From assembly GCF_014204625.1 (NCBI RefSeq), contig NZ_JACHLU010000004.1, positions 124,001-188,000 of the forward strand: 64,000 bases of DNA, written 5' to 3'. Origin of the DNA: Gillisella vitis. Its GTDB lineage: Bacteria > Pseudomonadota > Alphaproteobacteria > Rhizobiales > Rhizobiaceae. Below are positions 18,199 through 27,572 of this stretch, piece after piece; position 1 is the first letter of the stretch, and each line of letters starts with the position of its first letter. A model generated the notes under the pieces. The model saw only the letters and a list, made by a program, of their open reading frames with translations, made no database searches and had not been told where the DNA came from. The position numbers and the translations under genes are program-made.

Positions 18199-19215
18199 AT
18201 GACCCAGGCAAAAGCGATGATTTTGGGCTGTTCTGGCCCCGTGTTAACCCCGGATGAAAAAGCCTTCTTTGGCGACCATCAGCCATGGGGCTTTATTCTG
18301 TTTGGCCGAAACTGCATTGATGGCCAACAGATCAGCGATCTCGTGGCTTCAATGCGCGACACGGTGGGCGGACGCAATGCGCCGGTACTGATTGATCAGG
18401 AAGGCGGGCGCGTGCAGCGCATTCGGGAGCCAATGTGTCCACGCTATCCGTCTGGTGCCGAGATTGGTGCGCTCTATCGGCAAAATCGTGAAAAAGGTCT
18501 GCGGGCGGCATGGCTGATGTCGCGGCTGCACGCCTTTGATCTTCTGCGCTTTGGCATTAATGTCGATTGCCTGCCGGTGCTGGATGTGCCGGTTGAGGGG
18601 GCCAGCAACGTGATTGGCAATCGCGCCTATGGCACCGATCCTCTCACCGTTGGCGAGATTGGCGAGGCGGCGGCGGCAGGATTGACCGCAGGCGGCGTTT
18701 TGCCGGTGATGAAACATATTCCCGGTCATGGTCGGGGCATGGCCGATTCACACCATGAGCTGCCGGTGGTTCATGCCAGCCGGGCTGAGTTGGAAGCCCA
18801 TGATTTTCTGCCATTTCAGCGTTTGAACGGTGAATTGATGGCAATGACCGCCCATGTGGTCTATTCTGCCTATGATCCGGTCTACACGGCCTCGACATCC
18901 TCGATCGTGATTGAAGATGTCATTCGCGGGCTGATGGGTTTTCAGGGGCTGCTGATGAATGATGACCTGTCGATGAATGCCTTGAAGGGCACGATTGCTG
19001 AACGTGCCGCAGCCGTGATGGCGGCTGGCAACGATGTGTTGCTGCATTGTCATGGCATTATGGAGGAAATGGTGCAGGTGGCAGATCATGCACCATGGCT
19101 GTCTGCTAAGGCTCTGGAGCGCACCAAAGCGGTGGAGGCAGCATTTGGCCCCGGCGACGGTGCCGATGAGCAGGCTTTGCGCGATGAGTTCAATGCATTG
19201 ATTGCTGTGTCCTGA
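18199..19215 (+). CDS. nagZ: Beta-N-acetylhexosaminidase (NagZ, GH3)
   Basis: A 338-residue cytoplasmic glycoside hydrolase family 3 enzyme that removes GlcNAc from 1,6-anhydro-muropeptides in cell-wall recycling. Substrate motifs are clear: LIDQEGGRVQR (about residue 60), VLDVPVEGASNVIGNRAYG, the KHIPGHGRGMADSHHELP loop (about 172-190) that carries the catalytic His/Asp pair of NagZ, and the nucleophile Asp in GLLMNDDLSMNAL (about 250). The ATG at 18199 gives the standard N-terminus. Its stop overlaps the scpA start (TGATG), showing translational coupling. NagZ products can induce chromosomal beta-lactamases in other bacteria; no AmpR is present near the beta-lactamase here. Confidence 0.96.
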   Translation: MTQAKAMILGCSGPVLTPDEKAFFGDHQPWGFILFGRNCIDGQQISDLVASMRDTVGGRNAPVLIDQEGGRVQRIREPMCPRYPSGAEIGALYRQNREKGLRAAWLMSRLHAFDLLRFGINVDCLPVLDVPVEGASNVIGNRAYGTDPLTVGEIGEAAAAGLTAGGVLPVMKHIPGHGRGMADSHHELPVVHASRAELEAHDFLPFQRLNGELMAMTAHVVYSAYDPVYTASTSSIVIEDVIRGLMGFQGLLMNDDLSMNALKGTIAERAAAVMAAGNDVLLHCHGIMEEMVQVADHAPWLSAKALERTKAVEAAFGPGDGADEQALRDEFNALIAVS

Positions 19216-20102
19216 TGGCTGAAACCGCTTCATCCAGCTCCGCCCAAGGTGGCGATACGGCCCCGATGGAAAAGCTGTGGCAGGATGCCAAAGCAACAGG
19301 AGATCGCGTGGTGGATCGCGCAAGCGATGATGAAGCCCTGGTGATCGACGTTGCCGGATTTGAAGGCCCGCTGGACCTGTTGCTGTTTCTGGCGCGAAAC
19401 CAGAAGGTGGATTTGTCACGCATTTCGGTGCTGGCGCTGGCCGAGCAATATCTGCAATTTGTCGAAAAAGCCCGCAGCATTCGGCTGGAGCTTGCGGCAG
19501 ATTATCTGGTGATGGCGGCATGGCTTGCCTATCTGAAATCACGGCTGCTCATTCCGCAGCAGACGAAAGATGACGAGCCATCCGGCGAGGAAATGGCGGC
19601 AGCGCTGGCGTTTCGCCTCAAGCGACTGGAAGCCATGCGTGATGCCGCAGGCAGGCTGGTGAACCGCAACCGGCTGGGCCGTGATGTGTTTATGCGGGGT
19701 GCGCCAGAGCATGTGCCAGACCGGACGCATTCGTCCTATGAGGCCAGCCTGTATGATCTGCTGTCAGCCTATGCCAATCTGCGTCAGCGGCAGGCCTTCA
19801 CACAGGTCACCATCGAGCGCCGCAAGGTCTGGTCTCTGGTGGATGCCCGCACCATGCTCAACAGGATGATTGGTGAGATCAGCGATTGGACCGCGCTCAA
19901 CCACTATCTGTTGCAATATCTGACCGACCCAACGGAGCGGGTCACGGCCATGGCCAGTGCGTTTGCGGCGTCGCTGGAACTGGTGCGCGAAGGCAAGCTG
20001 GAAATTCGCCAGGAGGGGGCTTTCCAGCCGATTTATATGCGCGGTGGTCAGGGTCGCACGGCCGATGGCAATCTGGTTTCACGTATGGCGCAACAGGGCT
20101 GA
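19215..20102 (+). CDS. scpA: Segregation and condensation protein A
   Basis: A 295-residue kleisin subunit of the bacterial SMC condensin. The kleisin N-terminal signature is at about residues 50-115: GFEGPLDLLLFLARNQKVDLSRI and LVMAAWLAYLKSRLLIP. A conserved C-terminal winged-helix contact with SMC follows (about 220-260). The first ~45 residues are a variable polar extension. It overlaps nagZ by one base and precedes scpB by 4 bases, the classic scpAB pair. Confidence 0.96.
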   Translation: MAETASSSSAQGGDTAPMEKLWQDAKATGDRVVDRASDDEALVIDVAGFEGPLDLLLFLARNQKVDLSRISVLALAEQYLQFVEKARSIRLELAADYLVMAAWLAYLKSRLLIPQQTKDDEPSGEEMAAALAFRLKRLEAMRDAAGRLVNRNRLGRDVFMRGAPEHVPDRTHSSYEASLYDLLSAYANLRQRQAFTQVTIERRKVWSLVDARTMLNRMIGEISDWTALNHYLLQYLTDPTERVTAMASAFAASLELVREGKLEIRQEGAFQPIYMRGGQGRTADGNLVSRMAQQG

Positions 20103-20106
20103 TGCG

Positions 20107-20805
20107 ATGACGCAAGACCAAAGCCATGATCAACAGCACGACATCAGCACCATCCGCGCGCGTGAGGCATTGCGCATTGCCGAGGCGCTGGTGTTTGCCT
20201 CAGCCGAGCCGGTGTCGGAGAGTTTTCTGGCCGAGCGCCTGCCGCGCAATACCGATGTGCGTGCTTTGATGCAAACCTTGCAGGCGGATTATGCCCCGCG
20301 CGGGGTCAATCTGTTGCGGATTGATGGCCATTGGGCGTTTCGCACTGCTGCCGATCTTTCTTTTGCGATTCGCAAAGAGGATAGCGAGATCAAGAAGCTG
20401 TCGCGTGCGGCGCTGGAGGTTCTGGCGATTATTGCCTATCACCAGCCGGTGACGCGGGCTGAAATCGAAGACATCAGAGGTGTTCAGACCTCGAAAGGCA
20501 CGATTGACGTCTTGCTGGAAGCGGGATGGGTGCGGTTTCGTGGGCGCAGACGCACGCCGGGGCGGCCGGTGACATTCGGCACGACCCGCGATTTTCTCGA
20601 CCATTTCGGGCTGGAAGAAATCCGCGATCTGCCGGGCCTGGAAGAGTTGAAAGGGGCAGGGCTGCTCACGGGACGTATCCCGGCCAGTTTCCATGTGCCT
20701 ATGCCAACGGACAATAGTGATTTGAGCGAGGATGAAGATCCGATCACGCAACTTGATCTGGAAGAGCTTGGTCTGCTCGCGCCTGGAGATGAAAGAAACG
20801 CCTGA
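20107..20805 (+). CDS. scpB: Segregation and condensation protein B
   Basis: A 232-residue winged-helix protein that dimerises and binds the ScpA kleisin in SMC condensin. The paired winged-helix folds are visible as REALRIAEALVFASAEPVSE (about 15-34) and LSRAALEVLAIIAYHQPVTRAEIEDIRGV (about 98-126), then GRRRTPGRPVTFGTT. The acidic C-terminal tail is typical. The ATG at 20107 is 4 bases after the scpA stop; longer in-frame starts lie inside scpA and encode Arg/Trp-rich nonsense. Confidence 0.96.
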   Translation: MTQDQSHDQQHDISTIRAREALRIAEALVFASAEPVSESFLAERLPRNTDVRALMQTLQADYAPRGVNLLRIDGHWAFRTAADLSFAIRKEDSEIKKLSRAALEVLAIIAYHQPVTRAEIEDIRGVQTSKGTIDVLLEAGWVRFRGRRRTPGRPVTFGTTRDFLDHFGLEEIRDLPGLEELKGAGLLTGRIPASFHVPMPTDNSDLSEDEDPITQLDLEELGLLAPGDERNA

Positions 20806-20966
20806 TTTTGACTGACAATTTTGTGAAATCGTGTCTGTCTGTTGATGGTGTCGTTCTGGTCACTTGCGTCTGCGGTTTTACCATGCCAATCAAGAGTGTA
20901 ATTGTTGTTTGAAAAAGACGTGCGGACATCTTACATCGTCAAGATGGATGAATGAGGAGCGGGACC

Positions 20967-21158
20967 ATGGGTTCTTTTAGTATTTGGCATTGGTTGATCG
21001 TTCTGGCGATTGTGATTTTGTTGTTTGGTCGCGGCAAGATCCCCGATCTGATGGGTGATGTGGCCAAGGGGATCAAGAGCTTCAAAAAGGGCATGGCCGA
21101 TGATGATGCCCCCGAGACGCCGTCAAAGACGGTGGATCACAAGGCTGACGAGAAGTAA
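20967..21158 (+). CDS. tatA: Twin-arginine translocase subunit TatA
   Basis: A 63-residue membrane protein forming the Tat pore that exports folded proteins. The short N-terminal transmembrane helix ([20 protein letters not shown], residues 6-25) with the conserved FGxxKIPDL hinge and amphipathic helix ([14 protein letters not shown]) is textbook TatA. A GAGGAGCGGG site precedes the ATG. It begins the tatABC set about 160 bp after scpB. Confidence 0.97.
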   Translation: MGSFSIWHWLIVLAIVILLFGRGKIPDLMGDVAKGIKSFKKGMADDDAPETPSKTVDHKADEK

Positions 21159-21254
21159 TCATTGATGGATGTGTGTGCGCAGGCGAGCGTGTTCGCCTGC
21201 GGATGGACTACTGGAATAGGTCGCCGCTTGCCGACGGCTTCGGGAGCCTGAAAA

Positions 21255-22052
21255 ATGCTTGACATTGGCTGGAGCGAATTGCTGGTCATCGCGGTCGTGC
21301 TGATCGTGGTGGTGGGTCCAAAAGACTTGCCGCCCATGCTGCGCGCCTTTGGCAAGATGACGACGCGCTTGCGCAAGACCGCGGGCGAGTTTCGCGCCCA
21401 GTTTGATGAAGCTCTGCGTGAAGCGGATATGGATGATTTGCGACAGACCATTGGCGATGCGCAAAAACTCAACCCAGCCAATGCTTTGCGTGAGGCGATC
21501 AATCCACTGCGGCAGATGGGTGCAGACATCAAGGCCGATTTGCAGCGCTCGACGCAGGTGGATCATTTTCCCGAGGCAGACGTCAGTGGCATCGCTTCAG
21601 CCGATGAGCCACTTGTGCCAATGACGCCTGCGGATTTGCCGCCTCTGGGGGCTCTTGGTGATCCTGATGCTGCCCTGTTTGCGCCCGTGGCTGCCAAAGC
21701 AACGCCTGTGCCTGCTGCAACGTCTATGCCTGCTGCAATGTCGGCACCAGTTGCAACGCCAGCCTCTGCGGCCCCTTCAGAGCCGGTTGTCGCCCCTGTT
21801 GCCAAACCGCGCAGGCGCACGGCAAAAGCGGTGGAGGTATCTGCGGAGCCTGATGCTGGTGCGGCAAAGCCTGTGCGGAGCAGGGCGAAAACCGCGACCG
21901 CAACCAGCGAGGCACCCGTCAGAGCCAAACGGAGCGCTGCTGTGAAAGCAGCGTCGGCTGAGGCGGCTGCAAAGCCCAAAAACGCTGTCAAAAAGAAGCC
22001 TTCGGTCAAGAAGACCGTGGTGAAGACTCCCGAAGGCAAGGATGAGGCATGA
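21255..22052 (+). CDS. tatB: Sec-independent translocase subunit TatB
   Basis: A 265-residue subunit of the Tat substrate receptor. The N-terminal helix and hinge (IGWSELLVIAVVLIVVVGPKDLP, residues 4-26) and long amphipathic helix (LRKTAGEFRAQFDEALREAD) define TatB. The C-terminal half (from about residue 130) is an Ala/Pro/Lys-rich repetitive tail, with several PAAxSAPVAT-like units and a basic end; this is common in rhizobial TatB and has no known fold. The stop overlaps tatC by 4 bases (ATGA). Confidence 0.96.
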   Translation: MLDIGWSELLVIAVVLIVVVGPKDLPPMLRAFGKMTTRLRKTAGEFRAQFDEALREADMDDLRQTIGDAQKLNPANALREAINPLRQMGADIKADLQRSTQVDHFPEADVSGIASADEPLVPMTPADLPPLGALGDPDAALFAPVAAKATPVPAATSMPAAMSAPVATPASAAPSEPVVAPVAKPRRRTAKAVEVSAEPDAGAAKPVRSRAKTATATSEAPVRAKRSAAVKAASAEAAAKPKNAVKKKPSVKKTVVKTPEGKDEA

Positions 22053-22867
22053 ACGACACCCTTGAAGACAAGCCACAGCCGCTTGTGGAGCATCTGATTG
22101 AGCTGCGGTCGCGGCTGATCTGGTCACTTGGCGCGTTTTTTGTGGCCTTTATCGTCTGTTTTTTCTTTGCCAAGCAATTGTTCAATTTGCTGGTGATTCC
22201 CTATAAGTGGGCGGTGATCTGGGCGCATCTGGATGTGACCAAAGCAGAGTTGATCTATACGGCCCCGCAGGAATTCTTTTTCACGCAAGTGAAAGTGGCG
22301 ATGTTCAGCGCCATGGTGATCTCTTTTCCGGTGATTGCCGCCCAGCTTTATAAGTTTGTGGCCCCCGGCCTCTATAAAAACGAACGGGCGGCATTTCTGC
22401 CGTTTCTGATAGCCTCGCCTGTGCTGTTTCTGATGGGGGCGGCTCTGGTGTATTTCTTCTTCACGCCGATGGTGATGTGGTTTTTTCTGGCGATGCAGCA
22501 AGCGCCGGGCGAAGGTGATGTGGCAATTTCGCTGATGCCGAAAGTGTCGGAATATCTCAGCCTGATCATGTCGCTGGTGTTTGCTTTCGGGCTGGTGTTC
22601 CAGTTGCCGGTGGTCACGACGCTGCTGGCGCGGGTTGGCATGATCGATTCGAAATGGCTGGCGGAAAAACGCAAGTATTTCATCGTCATTGCCTTTGTGG
22701 CCGCAGCCATCCTGACGCCGCCCGATCCGATGTCCCAGATCGGTCTTGCACTGCCAACAATCCTTCTTTACGAGGTTTCCATCTACGCGGCAAAACTGGT
22801 GGAACGCGGGCGTGCAAAGGCAGAAACCGAAGCGGCTTCATCAACGGATGTGGAAGGGCGCGGCTAG
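22049..22867 (+). CDS. tatC: Sec-independent translocase subunit TatC
   Basis: A 272-residue inner-membrane protein, the signal-peptide receptor of the Tat system. The conserved N-terminal PLVEHLIELRSRLI motif, six hydrophobic segments, and the APQEFFFTQVKVAMF loop containing the conserved Phe-Glu region are visible. The polar, Ala-rich C-terminal tail is cytoplasmic. It overlaps tatB by 4 bases, indicating coupling. Confidence 0.98.
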   Translation: MNDTLEDKPQPLVEHLIELRSRLIWSLGAFFVAFIVCFFFAKQLFNLLVIPYKWAVIWAHLDVTKAELIYTAPQEFFFTQVKVAMFSAMVISFPVIAAQLYKFVAPGLYKNERAAFLPFLIASPVLFLMGAALVYFFFTPMVMWFFLAMQQAPGEGDVAISLMPKVSEYLSLIMSLVFAFGLVFQLPVVTTLLARVGMIDSKWLAEKRKYFIVIAFVAAAILTPPDPMSQIGLALPTILLYEVSIYAAKLVERGRAKAETEAASSTDVEGRG

Positions 22868-22973
22868 CACGCGCGCCTTCCATTGTCGCTTTAACCCGTG
22901 ATGGGATCGAATGAGAATGGACCCGTTGCGGTCAGCATGACGATCCCGTCTGAATTGAAGATCTGGAACGACA

Positions 22974-24257
22974 ATGCTCGATATTAAATGGATCCGTGAG
23001 AACCCCGAAGCTCTCGATCAGGCGCTGGCCAAGCGCAGTGCAGAGCCAATGTCTGCGGCTTTGATTGCGCTGGATGAAAAGCGCCGTGCCGTTGTGCAGT
23101 CGATGCAGGACATGCAATCGCGCCGCAATTCTGTCTCCAAGGAGATTGGTGCGGCCATGGCTGCCAAAAATATGGAGCTTGCGGAAAAGCTGAAAGCTGA
23201 AGTGGCGTCGCTGAAAGACAGCCTGCCCGCTGCCGAAGAGGAAGAGCGCAGGCTGACGGCAGAGCTGAACGATCAGTTGTCGCGCATTCCCAACATTCCC
23301 CATGATGATGTGCCGGTGGGCAAGGATGAACACGACAACGTGGTTGCCCGCGTGGTCGGGCAAAAGCCGGGCTGGAATCATCCCGCTCAGGAACATCCTG
23401 AAATTGGCGAAGCACTGGGCTATATGGATTTTGAACGGGCTGCCAAGCTGTCTGGTGCGCGTTTCACGGTGCTGACCGGACCTCTGGCGCGGCTGGAGCG
23501 GGCCATTGGCCAGTTCATGATTGATCTGCACACCAGCGAGCACGGCTATACCGAAGTGTCGTCACCGCTGATGGTGCGCGATGAGGCCATGTATGGCACT
23601 GGGCAATTGCCCAAATTTGCCGAGGACCTGTTCAAGACCACGGATGGCCGTTGGCTGATACCGACTGCCGAAGTGACGCTGACCAATCTTGTGGCTGGCG
23701 AAATTCTCGATCAGGAAAAGCTGCCGCTTCGCTTTACCGCACTGACGCCGTCGTTCCGCTCGGAGGCTGGGTCTGCGGGCCGTGATACGCGCGGCATGTT
23801 GCGCCAGCATCAGTTCTGGAAGTGCGAACTGGTATCGATCACCGATGCCGAGAGTGCGATGGACGAGCACGAGCGCATGACAGCCTGCGCCGAGGAAGTG
23901 CTGAAGCGGCTTGGCTTGCACTTCCGCACCATGACACTGTGCACGGGCGATATGGGCTTTGGTGCCATCAAAACTTACGATCTTGAGGTCTGGTTGCCCG
24001 GTCAGAACACCTTCCGCGAAATCTCGTCCTGCTCGGTCTGCGGCGATTTTCAGGGCCGCCGCATGAATGCGCGCTATCGCAACAAGGACGGCAAGGGAAC
24101 AAGCTTTGTGCACACGCTGAACGGCTCCGGCACGGCGGTTGGTCGTTGTCTGATTGCGGTGATGGAGAATTATCTCAACGAAGATGGCTCGATCACTGTT
24201 CCTGACGTTCTTCTGCCATATATGGGTGGCTTGAAGAGGATCGAGAAGGCTGCCTGA
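22974..24257 (+). CDS. serS: Seryl-tRNA synthetase
   Basis: A 427-residue class IIa synthetase for tRNA-Ser. The N-terminal ~110 residues form the long antiparallel coiled coil that grips the tRNA variable arm (from [18 protein letters not shown]). Motif 2 appears as [18 protein letters not shown] (about 258-275), and motif 3 near the end as [17 protein letters not shown]. It follows tatC by about 100 bp, a normal neighbour in Rhizobiales. Confidence 0.98.
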   Translation: MLDIKWIRENPEALDQALAKRSAEPMSAALIALDEKRRAVVQSMQDMQSRRNSVSKEIGAAMAAKNMELAEKLKAEVASLKDSLPAAEEEERRLTAELNDQLSRIPNIPHDDVPVGKDEHDNVVARVVGQKPGWNHPAQEHPEIGEALGYMDFERAAKLSGARFTVLTGPLARLERAIGQFMIDLHTSEHGYTEVSSPLMVRDEAMYGTGQLPKFAEDLFKTTDGRWLIPTAEVTLTNLVAGEILDQEKLPLRFTALTPSFRSEAGSAGRDTRGMLRQHQFWKCELVSITDAESAMDEHERMTACAEEVLKRLGLHFRTMTLCTGDMGFGAIKTYDLEVWLPGQNTFREISSCSVCGDFQGRRMNARYRNKDGKGTSFVHTLNGSGTAVGRCLIAVMENYLNEDGSITVPDVLLPYMGGLKRIEKAA

Positions 24258-24265
24258 TCAAATCT

Positions 24266-24325
24266 GAGGGTCTGTCAGGGTCAAATCCAACCCGACAGAC
24301 CCTCAACGTGTTTGTTTTTGTTTGT
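24266..24325 (+). repeat. Dispersed repeat family B, partial copy 3 (hairpin half)
   Basis: The stem GAGGGTCTGTC (24266-24276) pairs with GACAGACCCTC (24294-24304), followed by a T-rich tail. Compared with copies at 316 and 39814, the fourth stem position has changed from A-T to G-C on both arms, a compensatory change. It lies directly after serS and may terminate it. Confidence 0.6.
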
Positions 24326-24363
24326 ATAGAGCATCGTGCAGAAAACTGGAACAGGATGGCGTG

Positions 24364-25134
24364 ATGCGCATTTTGCTGACCAATGATGACGGTATTCATG
24401 CAGATGGAATGGCCGTTCTGGAGCGGATTGCGCGCACCCTGACGGATGATGTCTGGGTTGTTGCACCGGAAACCGACCAGAGCGGGCTTGCCCATTCGCT
24501 GACCCTGTCAGAGCCATTGCGCTTGCGGCAGCTCGGTGACAAGCGGTTTGCTCTTCGGGGGACGCCGACTGACTGCGTGATCATGGCGTTACGCAAAGTG
24601 CTGGATGGCAAGCCTGATCTGGTGCTGTCCGGGGTGAATGCCGGTGCCAATCTGGCCGATGATGTCACCTATTCCGGCACTGTGGCTGGTGCCATTGAAG
24701 GCACTGTGCATGGCATCCGCTCCTTTGCTCTCAGCCAAGCCTATAGCTATGAGGCGGGTGCGCCGATTCCATGGCACGTGGCGGAGACCATGGCTCCGGA
24801 TTTGATTGCCAGGCTGATGACGGTTGATTTGCCGCCGGGCACGCTGCTTAATCTGAATTTTCCCAATTGTGAACCGGAAGAGGTTCAGGGCGTGGAAGTA
24901 ACCGCGCAGGGCAAGCTTGATTTTGGCCTGAGCGTGGAAGAGCGCACCGATGGGCGTGGCTATCCCTATTACTGGCTGCGCTTTGGTGATCGCAAAGGCA
25001 ACTTCCGGGCAGGCACCGATATTCAGGCGATTCGTGATCGTCAGATTTCGGTAACGCCTTTGAAACTGGATATGACGGATTATTCCGTGCAGGATAATAT
25101 AGCGCAAGCGCTGGTGGCCGGAGTTGTTTCTTGA
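24364..25134 (+). CDS. surE: 5'/3'-nucleotidase SurE
   Basis: A 256-residue metal-dependent nucleoside monophosphate phosphatase linked to stationary-phase survival. The N-terminal [16 protein letters not shown] carries the metal-binding Asp-Asp. [17 protein letters not shown] and [21 protein letters not shown] complete the active-site motifs (Ser and Asn ligands). The ATG at 24364 gives the canonical start; a GTG at 24361 is possible. It overlaps pcm by 4 bases and begins the conserved surE-pcm-nlpD series. Confidence 0.97.
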   Translation: MRILLTNDDGIHADGMAVLERIARTLTDDVWVVAPETDQSGLAHSLTLSEPLRLRQLGDKRFALRGTPTDCVIMALRKVLDGKPDLVLSGVNAGANLADDVTYSGTVAGAIEGTVHGIRSFALSQAYSYEAGAPIPWHVAETMAPDLIARLMTVDLPPGTLLNLNFPNCEPEEVQGVEVTAQGKLDFGLSVEERTDGRGYPYYWLRFGDRKGNFRAGTDIQAIRDRQISVTPLKLDMTDYSVQDNIAQALVAGVVS

Positions 25135-25784
25135 AAGCGGCAATGATGGAAAGAGAGGGCTTTGCCGCGCTGGTGTTGCGGCTGAGGTCCGAGGGCATTT
25201 CTGATCTTGATCTGTTGACGGCTGTTGAGCAGACGCCAAGATCAAAATTCGTGGCACATCATCTGGCCGAACATGCCTATTCCAGCCGAACCATTCCGAT
25301 TGAATGCGGCTCCTTTCTGGAAGGCGCTGATCTGGCTGTTCGATTGCTGCATCGGTTGCGCATCAAGCCCGGCCAGCGCGTGTTGGAAATTGGCACAGGC
25401 AGCGGTTTTATGACCGCCGTTTTAGGGCGAATCGTCGAGCGGGTTATCTCCATCGAGCGTTACAAGACATTGGTGACAGAAGCGCAGACCCGTCTGGATC
25501 AGTTTTCGATTCGCAATGTGATCCTGCGGCAGGGCGACGGTTCCAATGGATTGCCGGGTGAGGGCACCTTTGACCGTATTCTGGTGACGGGTGCCTTTGC
25601 CGCCATCCCAAAGGCATTTACCGAGCAGCTGGTGCATAACGGCGTCTTGCTGTGTCCGATCATGGTGGATGATGAGCGCTGCATCATGGTGCGACTCACG
25701 CGCACCGGAAGCCGGTTTGAGCGGGAGGATCTGTTCGAGGTTCCTTACCTGCCGCTGACACCGCACATGGCATCCTTTTTGTAA
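25131..25784 (+). CDS. pcm: Protein-L-isoaspartate O-methyltransferase
   Basis: A 217-residue repair methyltransferase that converts isoaspartate in aged proteins back towards aspartate. Motif I is [16 protein letters not shown] (about residues 83-98), preceded by the PIMT signature [34 protein letters not shown] and PHMASFL at the end are also typical. I chose the TTG at 25131, which overlaps the surE stop and has a CCGGAG site at good spacing; an ATG at 25143 is the alternative. It is coupled to surE, as in many proteobacteria. Confidence 0.94.
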   Translation: MKAAMMEREGFAALVLRLRSEGISDLDLLTAVEQTPRSKFVAHHLAEHAYSSRTIPIECGSFLEGADLAVRLLHRLRIKPGQRVLEIGTGSGFMTAVLGRIVERVISIERYKTLVTEAQTRLDQFSIRNVILRQGDGSNGLPGEGTFDRILVTGAFAAIPKAFTEQLVHNGVLLCPIMVDDERCIMVRLTRTGSRFEREDLFEVPYLPLTPHMASFL

Positions 25785-25954
25785 AACCCCTTTTGCCAGG
25801 AAGACCCTTGGGCGGCGGTTTTTGTGCCATAAAAATCGGCATTTACCAATGATTCACCAAAAAGCTTCCCAAGGAGTGATCCTGATTAACCAGCCGGTAA
25901 CACTAACGCGCTTTAATATATGCACAAATAGTTGCGTTGTTAGCGGGTTGTATC

Positions 25955-27514
25955 ATGCGTCAGAGTCACTCTCCAAAATCCGGCATTCCTTTTGCCAAAT
26001 TGCTGTGGGTCGCTCTTATGGCGAGTGCGGCGACAGGATGCAGTTCCGATTCCAGCCGCTTTAGCGGCCTGTTTTCCAATACCGACAACATGTCCACCGC
26101 ATCAACTGGCCCGCGCTCAGGTGGCATGTACAATGCGCCGGTTCCCATGGCGGATGTGAATGATGGTGGTGCGACCTATGCGCCGCAATCGGCTGCAAAC
26201 GGCGGCGGTTATGGCAATCAGGCAATGGCGCAGCCTTATCCGGTCCAGCAGACCTCTTCTCCAGCGCGTCGCGCCTCTTCGGCCATGTCGGTGCAAAAGT
26301 CGGATCTGGCTCCTCCTTCGGGATCGACGGCATCAACCGGACCGATCTCCTCTCGTCATCAAACCGCCTCTATCCAGCCGGCGGCAGTGGATACAGACCA
26401 GTCACCTGTGGTTCAGCAGGATGGCCTCAACACCGGCGCAGCGCCACAGGCTGCCAATCCTGAAGGCGTCAAGCGCGGCAGCAATGGCTGGAGCACGGAA
26501 AATGCACCCCGCGTTGTGCTGAAACCGGGCGAAAGCATTGCGACGCTTTCCGGCCGTTATGGCGTGCCCGAGAAGGAAATTGTCAAGGCCAATGGTCTTT
26601 CCTCTGCGGGTGCGGCGCGTCCGGGGCAGTCCATCGTCATTCCAACCTTTGGTGCGCGAAGCACACCGGCGCGCGCTGCGGCAGCCGGTGGCGAATTGCT
26701 GCCGCCAGGGCAGGGACCTGTGCCGACACCACACGGCGAAGAAAAGGTCGCTGTCCTGCCGACCAATCCGAAGCTGCGCGATAAAGCCAAGGCCGATATT
26801 GCCACGGCCAACGCCAGCAATGCGGAAGGCAGTGGCAATACACCGCCAGCGGGTGACACCTATGTGGTCAAGCCCGGCGATTCGCTTAACAAGATCGCGC
26901 AAAGCAATGGTGTTTCTGTTGCCGCCCTCAAGCAGGCCAACGGCCTGAACGCGCAAGGTGTGAGGGTTGGCCAGACACTGAACCTGCCGCCGAAGACCGA
27001 AAAGCCGATGGTGACGCAAGTCAGCGCTACGCCCGCCGCAGCCAAGGTTGATCCACCGAAGGTTGCGACTGCGCCGACCAAATCAGTCACGGAAGTCGCA
27101 TCCACGGATCCGGGTGCGACAGCGCCGGAATCCACTGGTATTGGCAAATATCGCTGGCCAGCGCGAGGTGCGGTTGTGGCAGCCTTTGGTGCCAATGTTG
27201 GCGGCAAGCGCAATGATGGTATTGATATATCCGTGCCAAATGGCACGCCGATCAAGGCGGCTGAAAACGGCGTGGTCATCTATGCAGGCAACGGTCTGAA
27301 GGAGCTGGGCAATACAGTGCTGGTGCGCCACGATGATGGTACTGTGACAGTTTATGGCCACGCCAGCAGCATTTCGGTGCAGCGCGGCCAGAAGGTGCAG
27401 CGCGGCCAGCAGCTGGCTGAATCCGGCATGAGCGGCAATGCCACCCAGCCAACATTGCATTTTGAGGTTCGCAAGGATGCGACCCCGGTTAACCCTATGA
27501 CTTTCCTTGAGTAA
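25955..27514 (+). CDS. nlpD: LysM/degenerate-LytM (M23) lipoprotein, NlpD/DipM-like
   Basis: A 519-residue probable outer-membrane lipoprotein. It has a lipobox-like ASAATGC with Cys29, a Ser/Gln-rich linker, two LysM peptidoglycan-binding modules (about residues 184-230 and 302-347) and a C-terminal M23/LytM domain (about 398-519). The usual zinc ligands are largely gone: the HxxxD position reads NDGID, and the HxH position reads TLH. Such degenerate LytM proteins (NlpD, EnvC; DipM in alphaproteobacteria) do not cut peptidoglycan but activate amidases at division. Position after surE-pcm matches nlpD in gammaproteobacteria. The ATG at 25955 gives the lipoprotein signal; a TTG at 25937 is less likely. 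Confidence 0.88.
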   Translation: MRQSHSPKSGIPFAKLLWVALMASAATGCSSDSSRFSGLFSNTDNMSTASTGPRSGGMYNAPVPMADVNDGGATYAPQSAANGGGYGNQAMAQPYPVQQTSSPARRASSAMSVQKSDLAPPSGSTASTGPISSRHQTASIQPAAVDTDQSPVVQQDGLNTGAAPQAANPEGVKRGSNGWSTENAPRVVLKPGESIATLSGRYGVPEKEIVKANGLSSAGAARPGQSIVIPTFGARSTPARAAAAGGELLPPGQGPVPTPHGEEKVAVLPTNPKLRDKAKADIATANASNAEGSGNTPPAGDTYVVKPGDSLNKIAQSNGVSVAALKQANGLNAQGVRVGQTLNLPPKTEKPMVTQVSATPAAAKVDPPKVATAPTKSVTEVASTDPGATAPESTGIGKYRWPARGAVVAAFGANVGGKRNDGIDISVPNGTPIKAAENGVVIYAGNGLKELGNTVLVRHDDGTVTVYGHASSISVQRGQKVQRGQQLAESGMSGNATQPTLHFEVRKDATPVNPMTFLE

Positions 27515-27541
27515 GGTTTTGCGTTTCAGGGACGTTGAAGG

Positions 27542-27570
27542 AGGCCCGGCGTTTGCGCCGGGCCTTTTTG
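27542..27570 (+). terminator. Intrinsic terminator after the NlpD/DipM-like gene
   Basis: A perfect 10-bp stem, AGGCCCGGCG (27542-27551) with CGCCGGGCCT (27556-27565), has a TTTG loop and runs into TTTT. It sits between convergent genes. Confidence 0.9.
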
Positions 27571-27572
27571 TT

